The notes under the pieces are model-generated. The model was not told the origin of the DNA, did not search any database, and saw only the letters and a list, made by a program, of their open reading frames with translations. 64,000 bases of DNA from Cryptomeria japonica (lineage: Eukaryota > Streptophyta > Pinopsida > Cupressales > Cupressaceae). The DNA lies in contig NC_081410.1 of the NCBI RefSeq assembly GCF_030272615.1, positions 291,246,457 through 291,310,456 on the forward strand, written 5' to 3'. Within the stretch, counting starts at the first letter, position 1. The number at the start of each line of letters is the position of its first letter. The position numbers and the translations under genes are program-made. Positions 34,185 through 45,705 of this stretch are shown piece by piece.

Positions 34185-34455
34185 ACAACTATCAAATGCA
34201 CTAAACAATCTGTCAAATGTGCTAAGCTGCGTTACAAAAGTGCTAACCTATGTTTAAAAGCACTAACTTGCGATGCAAATGCACTAACGTGTGATGCAAA
34301 TGCGCTAACCTATGATGCAAATGCGCATATTTTCAGACAAAAGCGCTAACCTATATGACATATGCATTAACCTGTGATGGAAATGCACTAACATGATATG
34401 AAAACGTGCTAACTTGTGATGCAAATGCGCTAACCTGTGATGCAAAAGCGCTGTT
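34185..34455 (-). repeat. GCGCTAACCTGTGATGCAAAT leader array (element A)
   Basis: About 14 copies of a ~21-bp unit, gcgctaacctgtgatgcaaa. On the gag-sense (minus) strand the core reads TTAGCGCAT/TTAGTGCAT, the same as the PMD-intron arrays read on the PMD-sense strand. Confidence 0.85.
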
Positions 34456-34540
34456 AGAATTCACACATGCGTGAATCTGCATTACAAATAAGTTAATTTT
34501 ACTTTTACAATATTTTTAAAGGTATATGCAAGGTCCATGA

Positions 34541-34560
34541 GCCCCACGATGGGCGCCAAA
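34541..34560 (-). other. Primer-binding site of element A
   Basis: On the minus strand TTTGGCGCCCATCGTGGGGC lies three bases after the LTR terminus. Element B has the same sequence with one change in the same place (51,530-51,549). The tRNA is not assigned. Confidence 0.75.
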
Positions 34561-34563
34561 ACG

Positions 34564-34602
34564 TGTTGACTTGAATTTTATCCTCAGAATGTTACCTGCA
34601 AC
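34564..34602 (-). mobile_element. LTR A terminal 39 bp, cut by insertion of B
   Basis: TGTTGACTTGAATTTTATCC and on to ..CCTGCAAC matches the LTR A start at 8452. LTR B begins at 34,603, so B is inserted 39 bp into this LTR. GCAAC (34,598-34,602) would be one target duplication. Its partner is not found because the far end of B is truncated. Confidence 0.85.
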
Positions 34603-36082
34603 TGTATGCGGGAAAAGTGGGCGAATAAAACTTAAAATGTGAAAATTTAGTTAAATACTAGTCCACACACACTCAGGACTTCTTGGAGAAAGCTATGGAG
34701 TAACGTAGTGTTACTCAACTTCCCAAGGAGGGTCCCATGGTTCTCTATCTCACAATGTCCCTCAAACCAACATTTTTGCTTTCAGATCATTGAGCAAAAT
34801 GGTTTAGGGATGGCAAATATGAGAACGAGAGATGCTTTTGCTAAATTTAGTATGAAATAGATGTGAAACTATGTATGATGCTAAAAATGCAATAAACTAG
34901 ATGATAAGATGATGAGGTTAGTATGAATACTATCCTAACATGGTATATTTAGTCTATGATTGAACTAAAATGATAAAGAAAGTAATCTAAACATGCATAT
35001 TTAGTCTAATTCCTGATCTAAAAGAGGCTAAATGATGAGCATAAAGATGATATGAAAAGGCTTGAAAGTATTTGAGCATAAGTGTAATGCTTCAAATTTG
35101 AAAGATGATTGTTCAAAATGGAGGAATGAGAGCTCTATTTCTAGCATAAACAGGGCAATGGATGGTCAAGATTGAAAGGTTTAGTCAAGGGTTGAGTTTG
35201 AAAGTTGGGGATCCATGTGCACAATTGGCACCAATGAAATGGTGACAAATGTCAACATAGGGTTGGGTTGAGAGAAGAGGTTGGAGGCATTAAAGGCCTG
35301 AGAAGACCTCATGGTTATCTAAAGGCTAAGGGTCAAGTCTAAGTTAGGCTTACCCACTGGATTAAGAGTTAATCCAAGGATAAACCTTTGTGCAAATGAT
35401 TAAGAGATAATCATGGTCAAAGCATTAATGGCTTGATGAGACCCTTGGGTTGGATAGAGGTTCAGTCAAAACAAATGTTTTAACCATGTGGGAGGGTTTG
35501 AATTAACCATTAATGGTTATTGGAGACTTTGGGGATTAAGTGGTTGAAGGTTGGAAGCCTTCAATGGTTTTCAAAGACTTTAAGGGTTTCGGTGGTTGAA
35601 GGTTGAAAACCTTTAATGGTTATCAAAGACTTTAAGCTATTTGAGAAGTGACTTCCCTTTGCTTAGGGATGTGACAAAGTTTAGAGGAGGGGTTAGGTTG
35701 ATTAGAAGATTCTAGAAGGGATTAGAAAGGGGTTTGGGATTTTGTAAGTGGATGGAGGGATAATAGGATTTAATTGAAATAATTTAATTTATTCAATTTG
35801 GTTGTAATTTGGAGAAATTAAATAAATTAGATTTATTCAATTTGGGATAACTATTTAATTAAATTTGAATTTAATTAAAAGTGGATAGGGGGGTTTTAAT
35901 TGAATAAAATGATTTATTCATTAAATGGTATAGTGAATTTAATTTAAATAAATTAAATAATTTATTTAATTAAATAGAAGAATGTGGATAATTTAATCAA
36001 ATTGGATTTAATCAAATAGAGAAATGAACATAAAATATTCATTTAGGAATATGGTCATTTTTATACGTCTACATTTTGCCCC

Positions 36083-36120
36083 TCTTTGAAGTGACGTGTG
36101 TGCACATGTTATTTCAAAGA
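36083..36120. promoter_or_regulatory. Conserved palindrome in left LTR B
   Basis: 38-bp inverted repeat TCTTTGAAGTGACGTGTG / TGCACATGTTATTTCAAAGA, arms pairing except at a few positions. It lies about 300 bp upstream of the PMD TATA box. LTR A has the counterpart at 9673-9709. Confidence 0.65.
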
Positions 36121-36424
36121 AAATGATGCTTTATCATGATTTATGATCTAATGCAATTTTTGTGTTGCTCTTTTGATTTGCAAGTCGTGCCCCAGATTCG
36201 ATGTGTGATGCCCCAGATTTGATGTGTGATGCCCCCTCGGGAGATGAATCAATTTTGAAAATTTTTGATTTAATATGATGAAGTTTGTATGATGTGTATG
36301 ATTTCGTGCATGTAAAAAGTGTGTAGATTGATTCATCTCCCGATAAGTTACAACTGTTTTGGTATAGGGGATACCGCGACCATATTACAGGGCCAGTCGG
36401 CTAACCCTAATTTCATTTTCCTCC

Positions 36425-36431
36425 TATAAAA
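36425..36431 (+). promoter_or_regulatory. TATA box of left LTR B PMD gene
   Basis: TATAAAAGGGG, 75 bp before the (mutated) start codon; identical in the right LTR. Confidence 0.6.
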
Positions 36432-36668
36432 GGGGAAAAGGGTTTGATTTAGGTTCATTTGTGCTTTATTGATTTTGGAGAAAGAGAATTTGCTCTGGAG
36501 AGAAAATTCCTATTCCCTATCACAGACACCATTTCGAGCGCGTTCGGAGGTACCAGAGACCTGTAGCGTGTGGACCACCAGTAAGTCAACGTTTTTGACC
36601 CCTTTTTGATTTTTCGTTTTGTCATTTTTAGTCATTTTTTGAATTTCAAACTTCAGGTGTTTTGTTTT

Positions 36669-37125
36669 AGCGCGTCTAAGGTCAACAGTAGCGCATACGA
36701 AATATGAAGTAGCGCATCAAGTTAAATTTAGGGGTTGCGTCCGAAAACTGTAGGTTAGCGCATAAAACTTTTAGGTTAGCGCATGCATGGATAATAGCGC
36801 ATAAAAAGTGTTGGGTAGCGCATCGCGTCAACAGGGTAGCGCATAGGTGTGACCTAGCGCATAGGGGCCGCAGATGGTCGCATAGGGAAGGGGTTTTAGC
36901 GCGTAGGACTAACCTAGCGCATAGGGCTAAAAGGGTAGCGTCTAGGAAGGGTAGATTAGCGCGTAGGCAGAGTCTAGCGCATGGGGTGGGTTAGGTAGCG
37001 CATTGGGTGAAAAGTTTAGCGCGTAGACAGAGTCTAGCGCATAGAACAGGTAGATTAGCACGTAGGAGAGACAACCTAGTGCGTGGGGGTGATTTAGCGC
37101 TTTGAAGATCTATTTTAGCGCATCT
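36669..37125 (+). repeat. TTAGCGCAT array in PMD intron 1 (left LTR B)
   Basis: About 21 copies of ttagcgcat / tagcgcgta in about 460 bp, mean spacing about 22 bp, with unrelated spacers, all in one orientation (PMD sense). Confidence 0.88.
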
Positions 37126-37313
37126 GAAAAATTTTGTAGTTGTGCCCGAGTTGAAAATTTGTTTTGTCTCCCTGTCGTGTTTTGATGAATTTACCCAATA
37201 TGAGTGTTTGTATAACTTGTTTTGATTTGTGAGTTGTCAAGTTATATATAGATATCAATCGGTTGTGTTGATCAAAAATGATGTAGTTGCGTGTTCTATT
37301 TCAAGTTCAATGT

Positions 37314-37500
37314 ATGTGAAAGCCTGAGTTGTGTTACAAGCCGATATGGGTTGAAAACTTGAGTTGTTTTACAAGATGATATGGGTGGGAAACTTGAGTT
37401 GTTTTACAAGTTTATGTGATTTTGGTACTTGAGTTGTTTTACAAGTTTTGATATGGTTTTTGAGAACTTGAGTTGTGTTACAAGTTGATATGAAATGATA
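37314..37500 (+). repeat. ~36-bp minisatellite in PMD intron 1 (left LTR B)
   Basis: Five degenerate copies of aacttgagttgttttacaag plus gatatgggtggg, directly upstream of exon 2. It occupies the same place as the unrelated minisatellite in LTR A. Confidence 0.8.
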
Positions 37501-39581
37501 GGTTTTTGAACTTGATGTAGATGAGCAAATTGTTTCATGTTGTTGATGTAAGTTTGATTTTAATATCTTTGTGTTGATGTGGAAACTGATATTGGATTTG
37601 TTTTGTTGGTTGATAGGAGCGATTGGGTGTTGTACAGTCTAGGGAGAGATTCCCGAGACCGTGGACGTTGATACCGAGATTGTCACAGATAGACTTGGAT
37701 ATTATAGAGAGATGTGGATTGACCTCTCTTTTGGATATGCCTCGGTTCACTATGAACCGGGGGCTTTTGACAGCGTTGGCAGAGAGGTGGCATAGCGACA
37801 CGAACACCTTTCATTTTGCCACTGGAGAGATGACAGTGACACCGGAGGATTGCTATCAGATTTTGTGGATTCCTGTTGTAGGGGCACTCCTTCCTTATGA
37901 GAAATCAGAGGAGGGTGGCACAGAGGCATTGCGCCGGATTTTCCAGGATGACACAGTTTGTGGCTATGAGATCCCCTGGCAGGAGTTTTTGGAATTGGGT
38001 TATGCACCGCTGCCATCTGTATTGGCAGGATTCATTGGGGGATTCCTTTGTCCCGATCGCAGGTCAAAGGGATTCTCGGTGGGATGGGGACTGGTTTTGG
38101 AGGAGATGGTTATGCACGGCAGGAGGTTTGCATGGGGGTGAGCGATGCTGGCTCACTTATACAGGAGTTTACAGGAGGTAGTATACCTCAGTTATGGTAG
38201 CTTGTCAGCGGGAGTGACCCTATTACAGGTATGGTGCTGGGACCACATTCCAGTAGCGAGGCCACTAGTAGACAGAGACAGGCCCGTAGGTGCAGCATAT
38301 GCCTACAGATACATAGGCCTAGTTGTCCAGCGTAAGCTGGGCAAACTAGAGCATTGGAGGAGGATTTTTGATGATATAGATACGGTCACCTGGAGACCGT
38401 ATATAGGTTGCGAGGTATGGGCAGAGGATGTGCTGGAGATGCCCTTTGTATTTATTGCACAGTATCTGATTGGGAGGACCCCGTTTGTTATTGAGCGGTT
38501 TGTGGTGACCCGAGTTTTGAGACAGTTCGGGCGCCAGCAGGGTGTTCCACAGGGAGCATGTTTGTATGCATGGAGGTAGTAGGATGTGGCCGATTGGGGG
38601 CCAACTATTGATAGTGCGGTGGTGATTGAGGAGTTTACAGGGTTGGCCGGGCAGATTTGGGACTATGCGCCAGAGATTCAGGACGCAAGTATGACAGATG
38701 AGTTCGCCCGTTTGTTTGCTGCGCGGGCAGTGGCTATGATCTCAGATCCAGAGGAGATGAGGCTAGCATTTGACTTGGATGGGGAGGAGGGAGACAGGGG
38801 AGATGATGGAGATGATGGGGAGGATGGAGGAGGGAGAGGAGCCAGACGGAGGCGGGGAGGTAGAGGTGTGGAGAGAGCGGTATGACAGGGGAGGATTGAG
38901 AGGGGGAGAGGAGGTTTTTCTATCAGAGCCGGGAGAGAGGGGAGAGTGACGGAGGTGGTGGCTGCAGTGGGGGGTGAGGAGGAGATGAGTAGACCAGCAT
39001 AGAGGAGGAGGGTAGGTATACTCCCACCTCCAGTACTGAGGATAGGGCGAGTGGGAGGGGTTCCTCTAGCACAGGTACCGCTGCGGGTTCGAGTGCCAGG
39101 TCATGTGGAGGATGCATAGATCCAGACCTTGCAGATTACCGTGCAGTAGCTGTAGGCACAGATTTTGACCTATCAGCGGTAGATTTCTCAGTTGACCACT
39201 GAGAGAGATACGGAGATAAAGTGTCAAGGACGAGTGGAGGAGGCGTTGGTGAGTGTGCAGAGAGCAGCGATGGGTGGTCCATTGAGAGACACCCTTAGAG
39301 AGCTGACACAGAGAGTGCAGGAGGTAGAGTATTATAGGTCGCATTATGAGGCAGCAGTACCCAGAGATCGGCGAGTGGAGAGCTTTGCACAGTCGAGATC
39401 GAGTCGAGATCGAACCACTGGGACACGATCTGAGAGCCGAGGTGTGACGGGGCCGGCGAGACAGGACCCTCCTGGAGATCCAGGGGCTAGTGTATCTGGA
39501 GCGAGACAGGACCCTCTTGGAGATCCAGGGGCGGGTGCAGCTGGAGCGAGACCATCTCCGTCAGAAGATAGTCATACTTGA

Positions 39582-40929
39582 GAGATAGGGTCTCCGTTGT
39601 ATTTTTGAGTAGTTTGTTATTTGTTGTACTGGACACAGTGTTTGGACACATTTTTTACATTTTGATCAGTTTTGAGATATATATATATGGCACCATTTTT
39701 GATCATGTGATGTGTTGATATGGATGCATTTATTTTATGTGATGATGTAATGCTTAAATATATGATGTAAGATGTATCTTGAAAATGAGATGTATGTGTT
39801 ATTTATGCTGCTGAATGTATCGTGATATGTAAATGATGTTAAATGATATGGAATGATGTGTATGCAACTAATTGTAAAATGATGTGCAACTAATTGTAAA
39901 ATGATATGCAACTAATTGTAAAATGATATGCAATTAATGGTTTTTGGAGCATCCCTCATTCTGTATTTGCCATCCGATATAACCATATTTTTGCTTTCTT
40001 TGTAAATATCATCACTGAGCATTGATTTGTTTAGGATATGTTGAAAATTTATACAAGCATAATGGTATAATTGAACCATAATGACCTGAGAAAAATTTAC
40101 ATGATATTTGATTTTGCAAGATAGCACAAGCATCAAGGTATAATTGAACCAGGACGACCAGAGTGCGTATTGCGTAAACAGACAAGATTTGATCATTTGT
40201 ATGCGTGAAGTGGAATCAAGCCTTCAGTGATATTGGATGTATCATGTCTTGAGGCAAGTATTCACACAGTACAAGTGATCGCCTCCCAGACAGAAGACTA
40301 AGAAAATATTGGAAGTTCCCCTTGACCTCTAGCTATGAAGCATTTAGTGAGACAAGGAAGAGAATCCAATAATGCAAAAAGTTCAAAATGCAAAACTAGT
40401 TAAGATTTTATGCTATAATGCAACATTTAGTACTTTAGAAAATCATCCATCCTTGATATTTGTGTGAATTGTCTTTGTTTTGGTTTTTGCGATGAAGCGT
40501 AGGGTTGTTTGTTGGATGTCATGCTGTTGAGTTTTGCATCTAGTCTTGATGTCTTGAATGTTTGTAAGTTTGATATGATTTACATGCCCTTAGCGGAGTG
40601 TGCCTCTTGATGTGAATATATACAGTGATTCCAAGCCATGGTGTTTTAGTGGTAGGAGGATATTTATAGACAAATCAGGATAGTGACTACGCTAAGTATG
40701 TCCTGAATGGATATTTGCTAAGTGTCGGGCGATGGCCGATAGTGTTTTGTATGGACAACATGGTATGGAAATAGATAGAGGAGTCGTTCTTCCACAAGGG
40801 TGCCTGTTTACCAGGTTTTCACCCTTTGTTTTTATTGTACTTTGCTTTTTTTGCTTTTTCTGGATTTTTTTTGATTTTTTTTTTTGATGTTTTTGTTTGT
40901 TTTGGGCTTTTTCCGTGCACTAGGCTACT
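39582..40929. other. Non-coding sequence between PMD and the end of B pol
   Basis: 1.35 kb without a supported gene. It must hold the inner end of the 3' LTR and the polypurine tract of B. A T-rich run at about 40,850-40,905 (A-rich on the element strand) is a candidate, but the LTR limit cannot be placed. Short repeats of atgatgt(g/a)caactaattgtaa occur at 39,865-39,930. Confidence 0.55.
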
Positions 40930-42948
40930 TTAAGTATAGTATCTCTTCAGATGGATGTTGTTAGTTGGTTTGTCGAGCACATCTCCTTCTGAATTTGTTA
41001 ACTGATAAGCACCTGATCCATAAACGGAGATGATAACATAGGGACCCAACCATTTAGGTTCAAATTTCCCTTTCTTTTCTCGATCTTGGTGATTTCTTGG
41101 ATTTTCTTTAAGGACTAGGTCACCAACCTTGAAGTTGCGGGGAATGACCTTGTGATTTTAGCTCCTGCACATGCGTTGTTGATATGCTTTGAGATGAGTA
41201 TAAGCATGTTGGCATCTTTCATCTAATAGCTCAAGTTCTTGTAGACGGTTAACTCGATACTCTTCATCTGGGATTAAGCCTTTCAAAGAGACTTTGAGAA
41301 ATGGGATCTCTACCTCCAGGGGTAAAATAGCCTCTGATCCATATACCAATGAGTATGGTGTTGCTCCTGTAGGTGTGCAGATGCTGGTCCTATATGGCCA
41401 AAGTGTTGGATTGAGTTGTACATGCCAATCTTTGCCTGCATCATTCACTGTTTTCTTGAAGGTTTTCAGTATTGTCTTGTTAGATGCTTCCGCTTGACCA
41501 TTTCCCTGTGGGTAATATGGTGTAGAGAACCTATGTTGTATTTTGAATTTTTCACATAGTTCTTGGACATCTTGATTTTTGAAGGGCCGTCCATTATCTG
41601 TGATGATTGAACTTGGAATACCATATCTACAGATCAGATAATTTAGGATAAAAGAGGCAATTTGTTTCCCGGTCACCGTGGTCATGGGAACTGCTTCTAT
41701 CCATTTGGTAAAGTATTCGGTTGCTCTTATAATGAACTTGTGTCCATTTGAAGATGACGGATGAATTTTGCCAACTAGGTCCAGTCCCCACTGGCAAAAG
41801 GGCCATGATGTTGTAAAGGGCTGCAATTCTTGTGCTGGTGCATGTATGAGATTACCATGAATTTGGCATTTAGGACATTTCTTGGCAAAATGATATGAGT
41901 CTTTCTCCATTGTAGGCCAGTAGTATCCCATCCTTAGAAGCTTTTTAGCAAGAGTAGTGCTGCTTGAATGTGTGCCACAAATACCTTCATGAAGCTCGTG
42001 TAAAGCCAAATTGGAATCATTATGATCAAGACAACGAAGAAGAGTACCATCGAGACCTCGACGATATAAAGTATCAGCGGTAAGGGTATAACGGGCAGCT
42101 TGTCGGATAAAGTTACATTTTTGTTTGCGGGATTGGTCAATGGGTAAAATATTGTGTTTGAGGTAGTCGTATATTGGTCCGTATAACGGAGAATTTGAAC
42201 CAGTCAAGGCATAGATAACATGGGATTCAGAGTGGTCATAGGTGGGGGAGAACAGTTGCTCTACCAGGAACTCATAATGACGCTGTTGCTCAGGAATTTG
42301 TACTAGCGAAGCGATTGTAGCCATTGCATCGGCTGCTTTGTTGTTCAACCTTGGTATTTGCTCGAAGGTGATGTGCACGAAATACTGTTTGAAGTCATCC
42401 ACCATTCGTTTGTAGGGTAGTAGCTTGTCATCCTTTGTCTGATAGTTGTTATTGATTTGATTAATGACCAGTTGTGAGTCTCCATAGACTTTTAACTCTG
42501 TGATTTTCAATTCTACGGCCATTTTGATGCCTATGACCAGTGCTTCATATTCAGCCATATTATTTGTGCATGGAAACATAAGTCTGTATGATTTTGGCAT
42601 AGTGTGTCCTTCAGGAGTGATGAACAAAATGCCGACACCGGAACCATGTTGAGTGTAGGATCCGTCAAAGTATAGGGTCCATTGTTTAGTAGAAAGAGCA
42701 AGAACGTCCCTGTCTGGAAATTCAACTTTCATGGTTTGTTTGCCTGGTAGTGGTGCTTCGGCCAACTGATCTGCAATTGCTTGTCCTTTGATGGCTCATC
42801 TTTCTATGTATTGGATGTCGAATTCATTGAGAATCATGACCCATTTAGCCAATCGGCCTGTAAGAGCTGCCTTGCTGAGTAGATATTTGAGAGGATCAAT
42901 TTTCGCAACTAGCTTGATGGTGTGTGCTAGCATGTAATGTCAGAACTT
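40930..42948 (-). pseudogene. Element B archaeal-type RNase H and integrase
   Basis: Reading the minus strand. aRNH: LYFDGSYTQHGSG, TNNMAEYEALVIG, KVYGDSQLV, NNKAADAMATIASL (all acidic positions kept). Integrase HHCC: HEGICGTHSSS ... KKCPKCQIHGNL; catalytic triad in WGLDLVGK, IITDNGRPF and YYPQGNGQAEASNK; C-terminal basic domain with FKVGDLVLKENPR, KFEPKWLGPYV and LKRYYT, ending at TAA 40,930-40,932. In-frame stops include a TAA at 41,158-41,160 (in the segment homologous to C's GYNDKVIQR) and a TGA near 42,796. No chromodomain. It would insert element cDNA; this copy is broken only by stops. Confidence 0.9.
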
Positions 42949-44070
42949 CTAAGATGCAAAGACCACTGTTAGGAAAGCCTTTTCAATAAATGTATAGTTG
43001 AGCTCATAGCCATTCAATGTTCTACTGATGTAGTATATGGCACATTCCTTTCCTTGTTGATCTTCTTGTGCCAATAATGCCCGCAGTGAAATATCTGTTG
43101 TTGAGATATATAGAATAAGTGGCTTTCCGGCGACTGGTGGTACTAGAACTGGTGGATTCATTAGGTACTGTTTGATTTGATAAAAAGATTCTGCACACTT
43201 AGCCTCCCATTTGAATGGTACATTTTTGTGTAGCAAATGGTTAAATGGTAGACTTTTATCTGCTAGCTGAGCGATGAATCACCGGATTGATTGAAGTCGT
43301 CCCTGTAGAGATCTGAGTTGACTGATATTCTGTGGTGGTGGCATGTCCATAATGGCTTGTACCTTTGCTTGATCAACTTCAATACCCTTAGCTGAGACTA
43401 TGTAGCCTAGTAACTTGCTTGATGTAACCCCGAAGACACACTTCTTAGGGTTAAGCCTGACTTGGAACTTCTCCAATCGATCAAAGATTTTTGTTAGGAT
43501 GCCAAGATGTTCTGCTCTGGTGAAGGATTTAGCTAGTAAGTCATCCACATAGTCTTCCATAAATGTGTGCATCATGTCATGAAATATTGTGGTCATTTCT
43601 CTTTGATAAGTGGCCCCTGCATTCTTTAAGCCGAAAGGCATAACCTTCCAACAGTACGTCCCCCAAGGACAGGTGAATGCTGTTTTATCTTGATCTTCAG
43701 GAGCTATCTTGATTTGGTTATAGCCTGAGAAACCATCCATTAGTGAGAGCATTGTATGGCTTGCTGTGAGATCTACAATTATGTCGATACTTGACAGAGG
43801 AAAGTCATCTTTTGGACAAGCTTTGTTGACGTCTCTGAAGTCAGTGTATATTCTGATACTACCATCCGGTTTTGATACTGGAACGATATTGGATATCCAC
43901 TCTGCATAGTCAATGGGTCGGATAAATCCGACGTCTAATAATTTCTTTAGTTCAGTTTTGACCATGAGTGCCACCTGTGGATTCATCTTTTGTAGCTTTT
44001 GCTTGACTGGTTTAACTCTTGTAGAGATGGACAGATGATGCATAATTAAGTGTGGATCTACTCCGAGCAT
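42949..44070 (-). pseudogene. Element B reverse transcriptase and first RNase H
   Basis: Frame 44,070-43,279: VKQKLQKMNPQVALMVK, GFIRPIDYAEWISNIVPVSK, DFRDVNKACPKDDFP, LMDGFSGYNQIKI, MPFGLKNAGATYQREM, catalytic EDYVDDLLAKS (residues 172-182, near 43,545). A TGA at 43,279-43,281 interrupts IR(stop)FIAQLADK, after which the connection and RNase H continue (ILYISTTDISLRALLAQED, YELNYTFIEKAFLTVVFAS) to TAG 42,949-42,951. The first RNase H Asp is replaced, as in A and C, which fits the Tat pattern of an eroded first RNase H and an active second one. Confidence 0.9.
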
Positions 44071-44100
44071 ATCAGCATATGACCAAGCAAAGTTGATTTG

Positions 44101-45702
44101 CTATTTTTTAAAGAAGATGATGAATGCCGATCTTTCTTCCTCTGTCAGAGATTCTGCAAGATGTATATTTCTGGCTGCTTCTGTGGTACCAATGTTGATT
44201 GATTGAGTGGGCTCAATCAATATGGGCGATCGCTCATGAAAGTGCTCAGGAAGAGTGTCAAGTCTCCCATCGTTAGGTGCCTTAAAAAGGTTTTCACCCT
44301 CCGATGCGTCCTTTATTTTTACTTTTTTATGATCTAGAGCTGCCATTGACTGGTTTTCAGCCTTAGATTCTTTATTTGATTCATTTTTGCGACTGAGAGA
44401 CTTGGCACTCCCTGATTGACAGATATCGTTATTTTGTTCACTGGTAGAGCCTGTTTCCGGATTTACGGTACATAGGTAATGGACAATAGATGCATCATCT
44501 GGGAAAATTGGTATATCATTTGTTTCAGGTTCGTTCCAGTCGATGAGGTTAGGAAAGACAAGTGGTAATGAATCGTTGGGTGGATCAAGTTCGGCTACTG
44601 TAAGTGTTAGGATAGAGTTTTCATCATGATGGGTCTTGGGTTTAAAGAAATTTAGGATTTCGTCGAGGTCCTCGATGGTATCATCTTCCACATAGACTTG
44701 TTCATAATGTTTCTGTTCACTTTCCTGAGCGTCATAGATATTTTGCGGTCCAAATTCAAGAGGTCTATCTTCTGTGTTATGTTCTTCTTGAGAAAGGGAT
44801 ATAGAATCAGTATCATCCAGGATATCAGTAGTAGCATTGGAGTAGGTACCCCATTCATATTAATTGGAATCTGTCTCATAGGCATCATCCCAGATTCTAT
44901 CTGTGCTGTAAATAGGTGTGTTGTATGGTGAAAACAAATCTTTGATGATGGATACCATTTTGATGGTTTTTGTAGATTCTGTATCAGATCCGTCTTCTAC
45001 TTGCTGGATTTGTTCATAGACTGTGCTTCCTCGAGGAGGAATAACGGTATTTTGAGATGACCTGATTTGTTCTTGAGATATTGGTGTTTGAACATGAGCT
45101 ACTGCTGTAGATAGGGCCTTCTTATGACTTAGAAGCTTTTCCTGATGTAACTTCTGATCTTGACGTTCTCGTGCCTTGCGGATTGTTTCTGCTGATTCAA
45201 AAAGTGCTTCCTACTAGGATTCTTCTTTGTATGGTGTCTTTACTTTCCATTGAGGTTTGATAGGTAGGTGAGGTAGCTGTTTCAATAGGAATGTGAGTTT
45301 AGAACCCAATCCTGCTTTGTTTCTGCTAGGTTGTGAAGGAAGATCTATAGGTTCAGTGATTCCTTCTTTGCGTTTGCCAATAGGTCCTTTACCACCATAT
45401 CCCATTTGTTTCATGATTAAGTAGCCTTTTCCATACATGTGTGTTGGTAGAATAATGTCCAGAGCAGCTGCTCTATGATTTTCTTCTTCATCTTTGTATA
45501 ACCAGCTAAGAACATCTTTGTCTTCTGATTCATGTGCTAGAGTACCCAATTGGATGAAGGTACCATCAAATTTAGTGATGGGCTGAGTAGCCAGTTGTGT
45601 TGATGTAGTAGGCAAACCATGTGATCTAGGTGAGGTTGGCAATTTTGCCAAACATAAAGGCTCCAAAGAGTATTCTCCCATGCTTTGATCTTTGATTTGC
45701 AT
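44101..45702 (-). pseudogene. Element B G-patch-like segment and acidic linker
   Basis: It follows protease in the same frame. Near 45,440-45,320: YLIMKQMGYGGKGPIGKRKE, then GLGSK, a G-patch-like Gly-rich motif shared with element A. Charged coiled-coil-like sequence follows (ETIRKARERQDQKLHQEK near 45,190) and then a long acidic region with repeated ET(D)SN-YEWG and DLPL/SLPLVFP-type segments also seen in A. Stops: TAGTAG at 45,216-45,211, TAA near 44,860 and TAG 44,101-44,103. Coupling a G-patch to protease is known in betaretroviruses; here the role is inferred. Confidence 0.65.
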
Positions 45703-45705
45703 TTT

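Larger units (their letters stand above)
32112..34540 (-). other. 5' leader of element A
   Basis: About 2.4 kb between primer site and ORF1 with no supported gene. It contains a block conserved with element B, a dispersed GTTCTTTTTA repeat and the GCGC-motif array, each listed separately. Open frames within it are repeat-derived. Confidence 0.7.
13508..34602 (-). mobile_element. Element A: minus-strand Tat-type Ty3/gypsy, split by C
   Basis: The internal part of a minus-strand element. From high to low coordinates: LTR end (34,564), primer site (34,541-34,560), leader, ORF1 (32,111-31,884), gag (31,732-29,906), insertion C, then protease (17,138-16,241), G-patch/linker (16,240-14,834) and RT-RNase H (14,817-13,508). 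The second RNase H and integrase are absent. Removing C and one CCAAT joins the coding frame exactly across 29,906/17,133, so both halves are one element. Confidence 0.85.
34603..39462 (-). repeat. 3' LTR of element B (at least 4.86 kb)
   Basis: It starts TGTATGCGGGAAAAGTGGGC and matches 51,552-56,393 base for base apart from scattered changes and a short indel in the intron array. The direct repeat is lost at 39,462 only because the other copy is truncated, so this LTR may extend toward about 40,800. It contains an AT-rich first 1.5 kb, a palindrome, a TATA box and the PMD gene. Confidence 0.85.
36506..39581 (+). pseudogene. PMD gene, left LTR B copy, start codon lost
   Basis: Same gene as at 53,455 in the right LTR. 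The exon 1 start is ATT instead of ATG (36,506). Exon 1 ends at a GTAAGT donor (36,581) and exon 2 starts at 37,617 after TTGATAG. Exon 2 stays in one frame to 39,581 but has a private TGA (38,139-38,141) and stops shared with the right copy (TAGTAG at 38,577-38,582, TGA at 38,883 and others). Domains: PMD 37,700-38,560, acidic/Gly-Arg-rich 38,780-38,880, coiled coil 39,120-39,360, then a C-terminal tail with a duplicated ARQDPxGDPGA unit. Antisense to gag-pol of B. Confidence 0.88.

Noticed and set aside
36669-37125. CRISPR-like spacing of short repeats and unique spacers
   Set aside because: Repeat core only ~9 bp and degenerate, in plant retrotransposon DNA; no cas genes. Not a CRISPR array.
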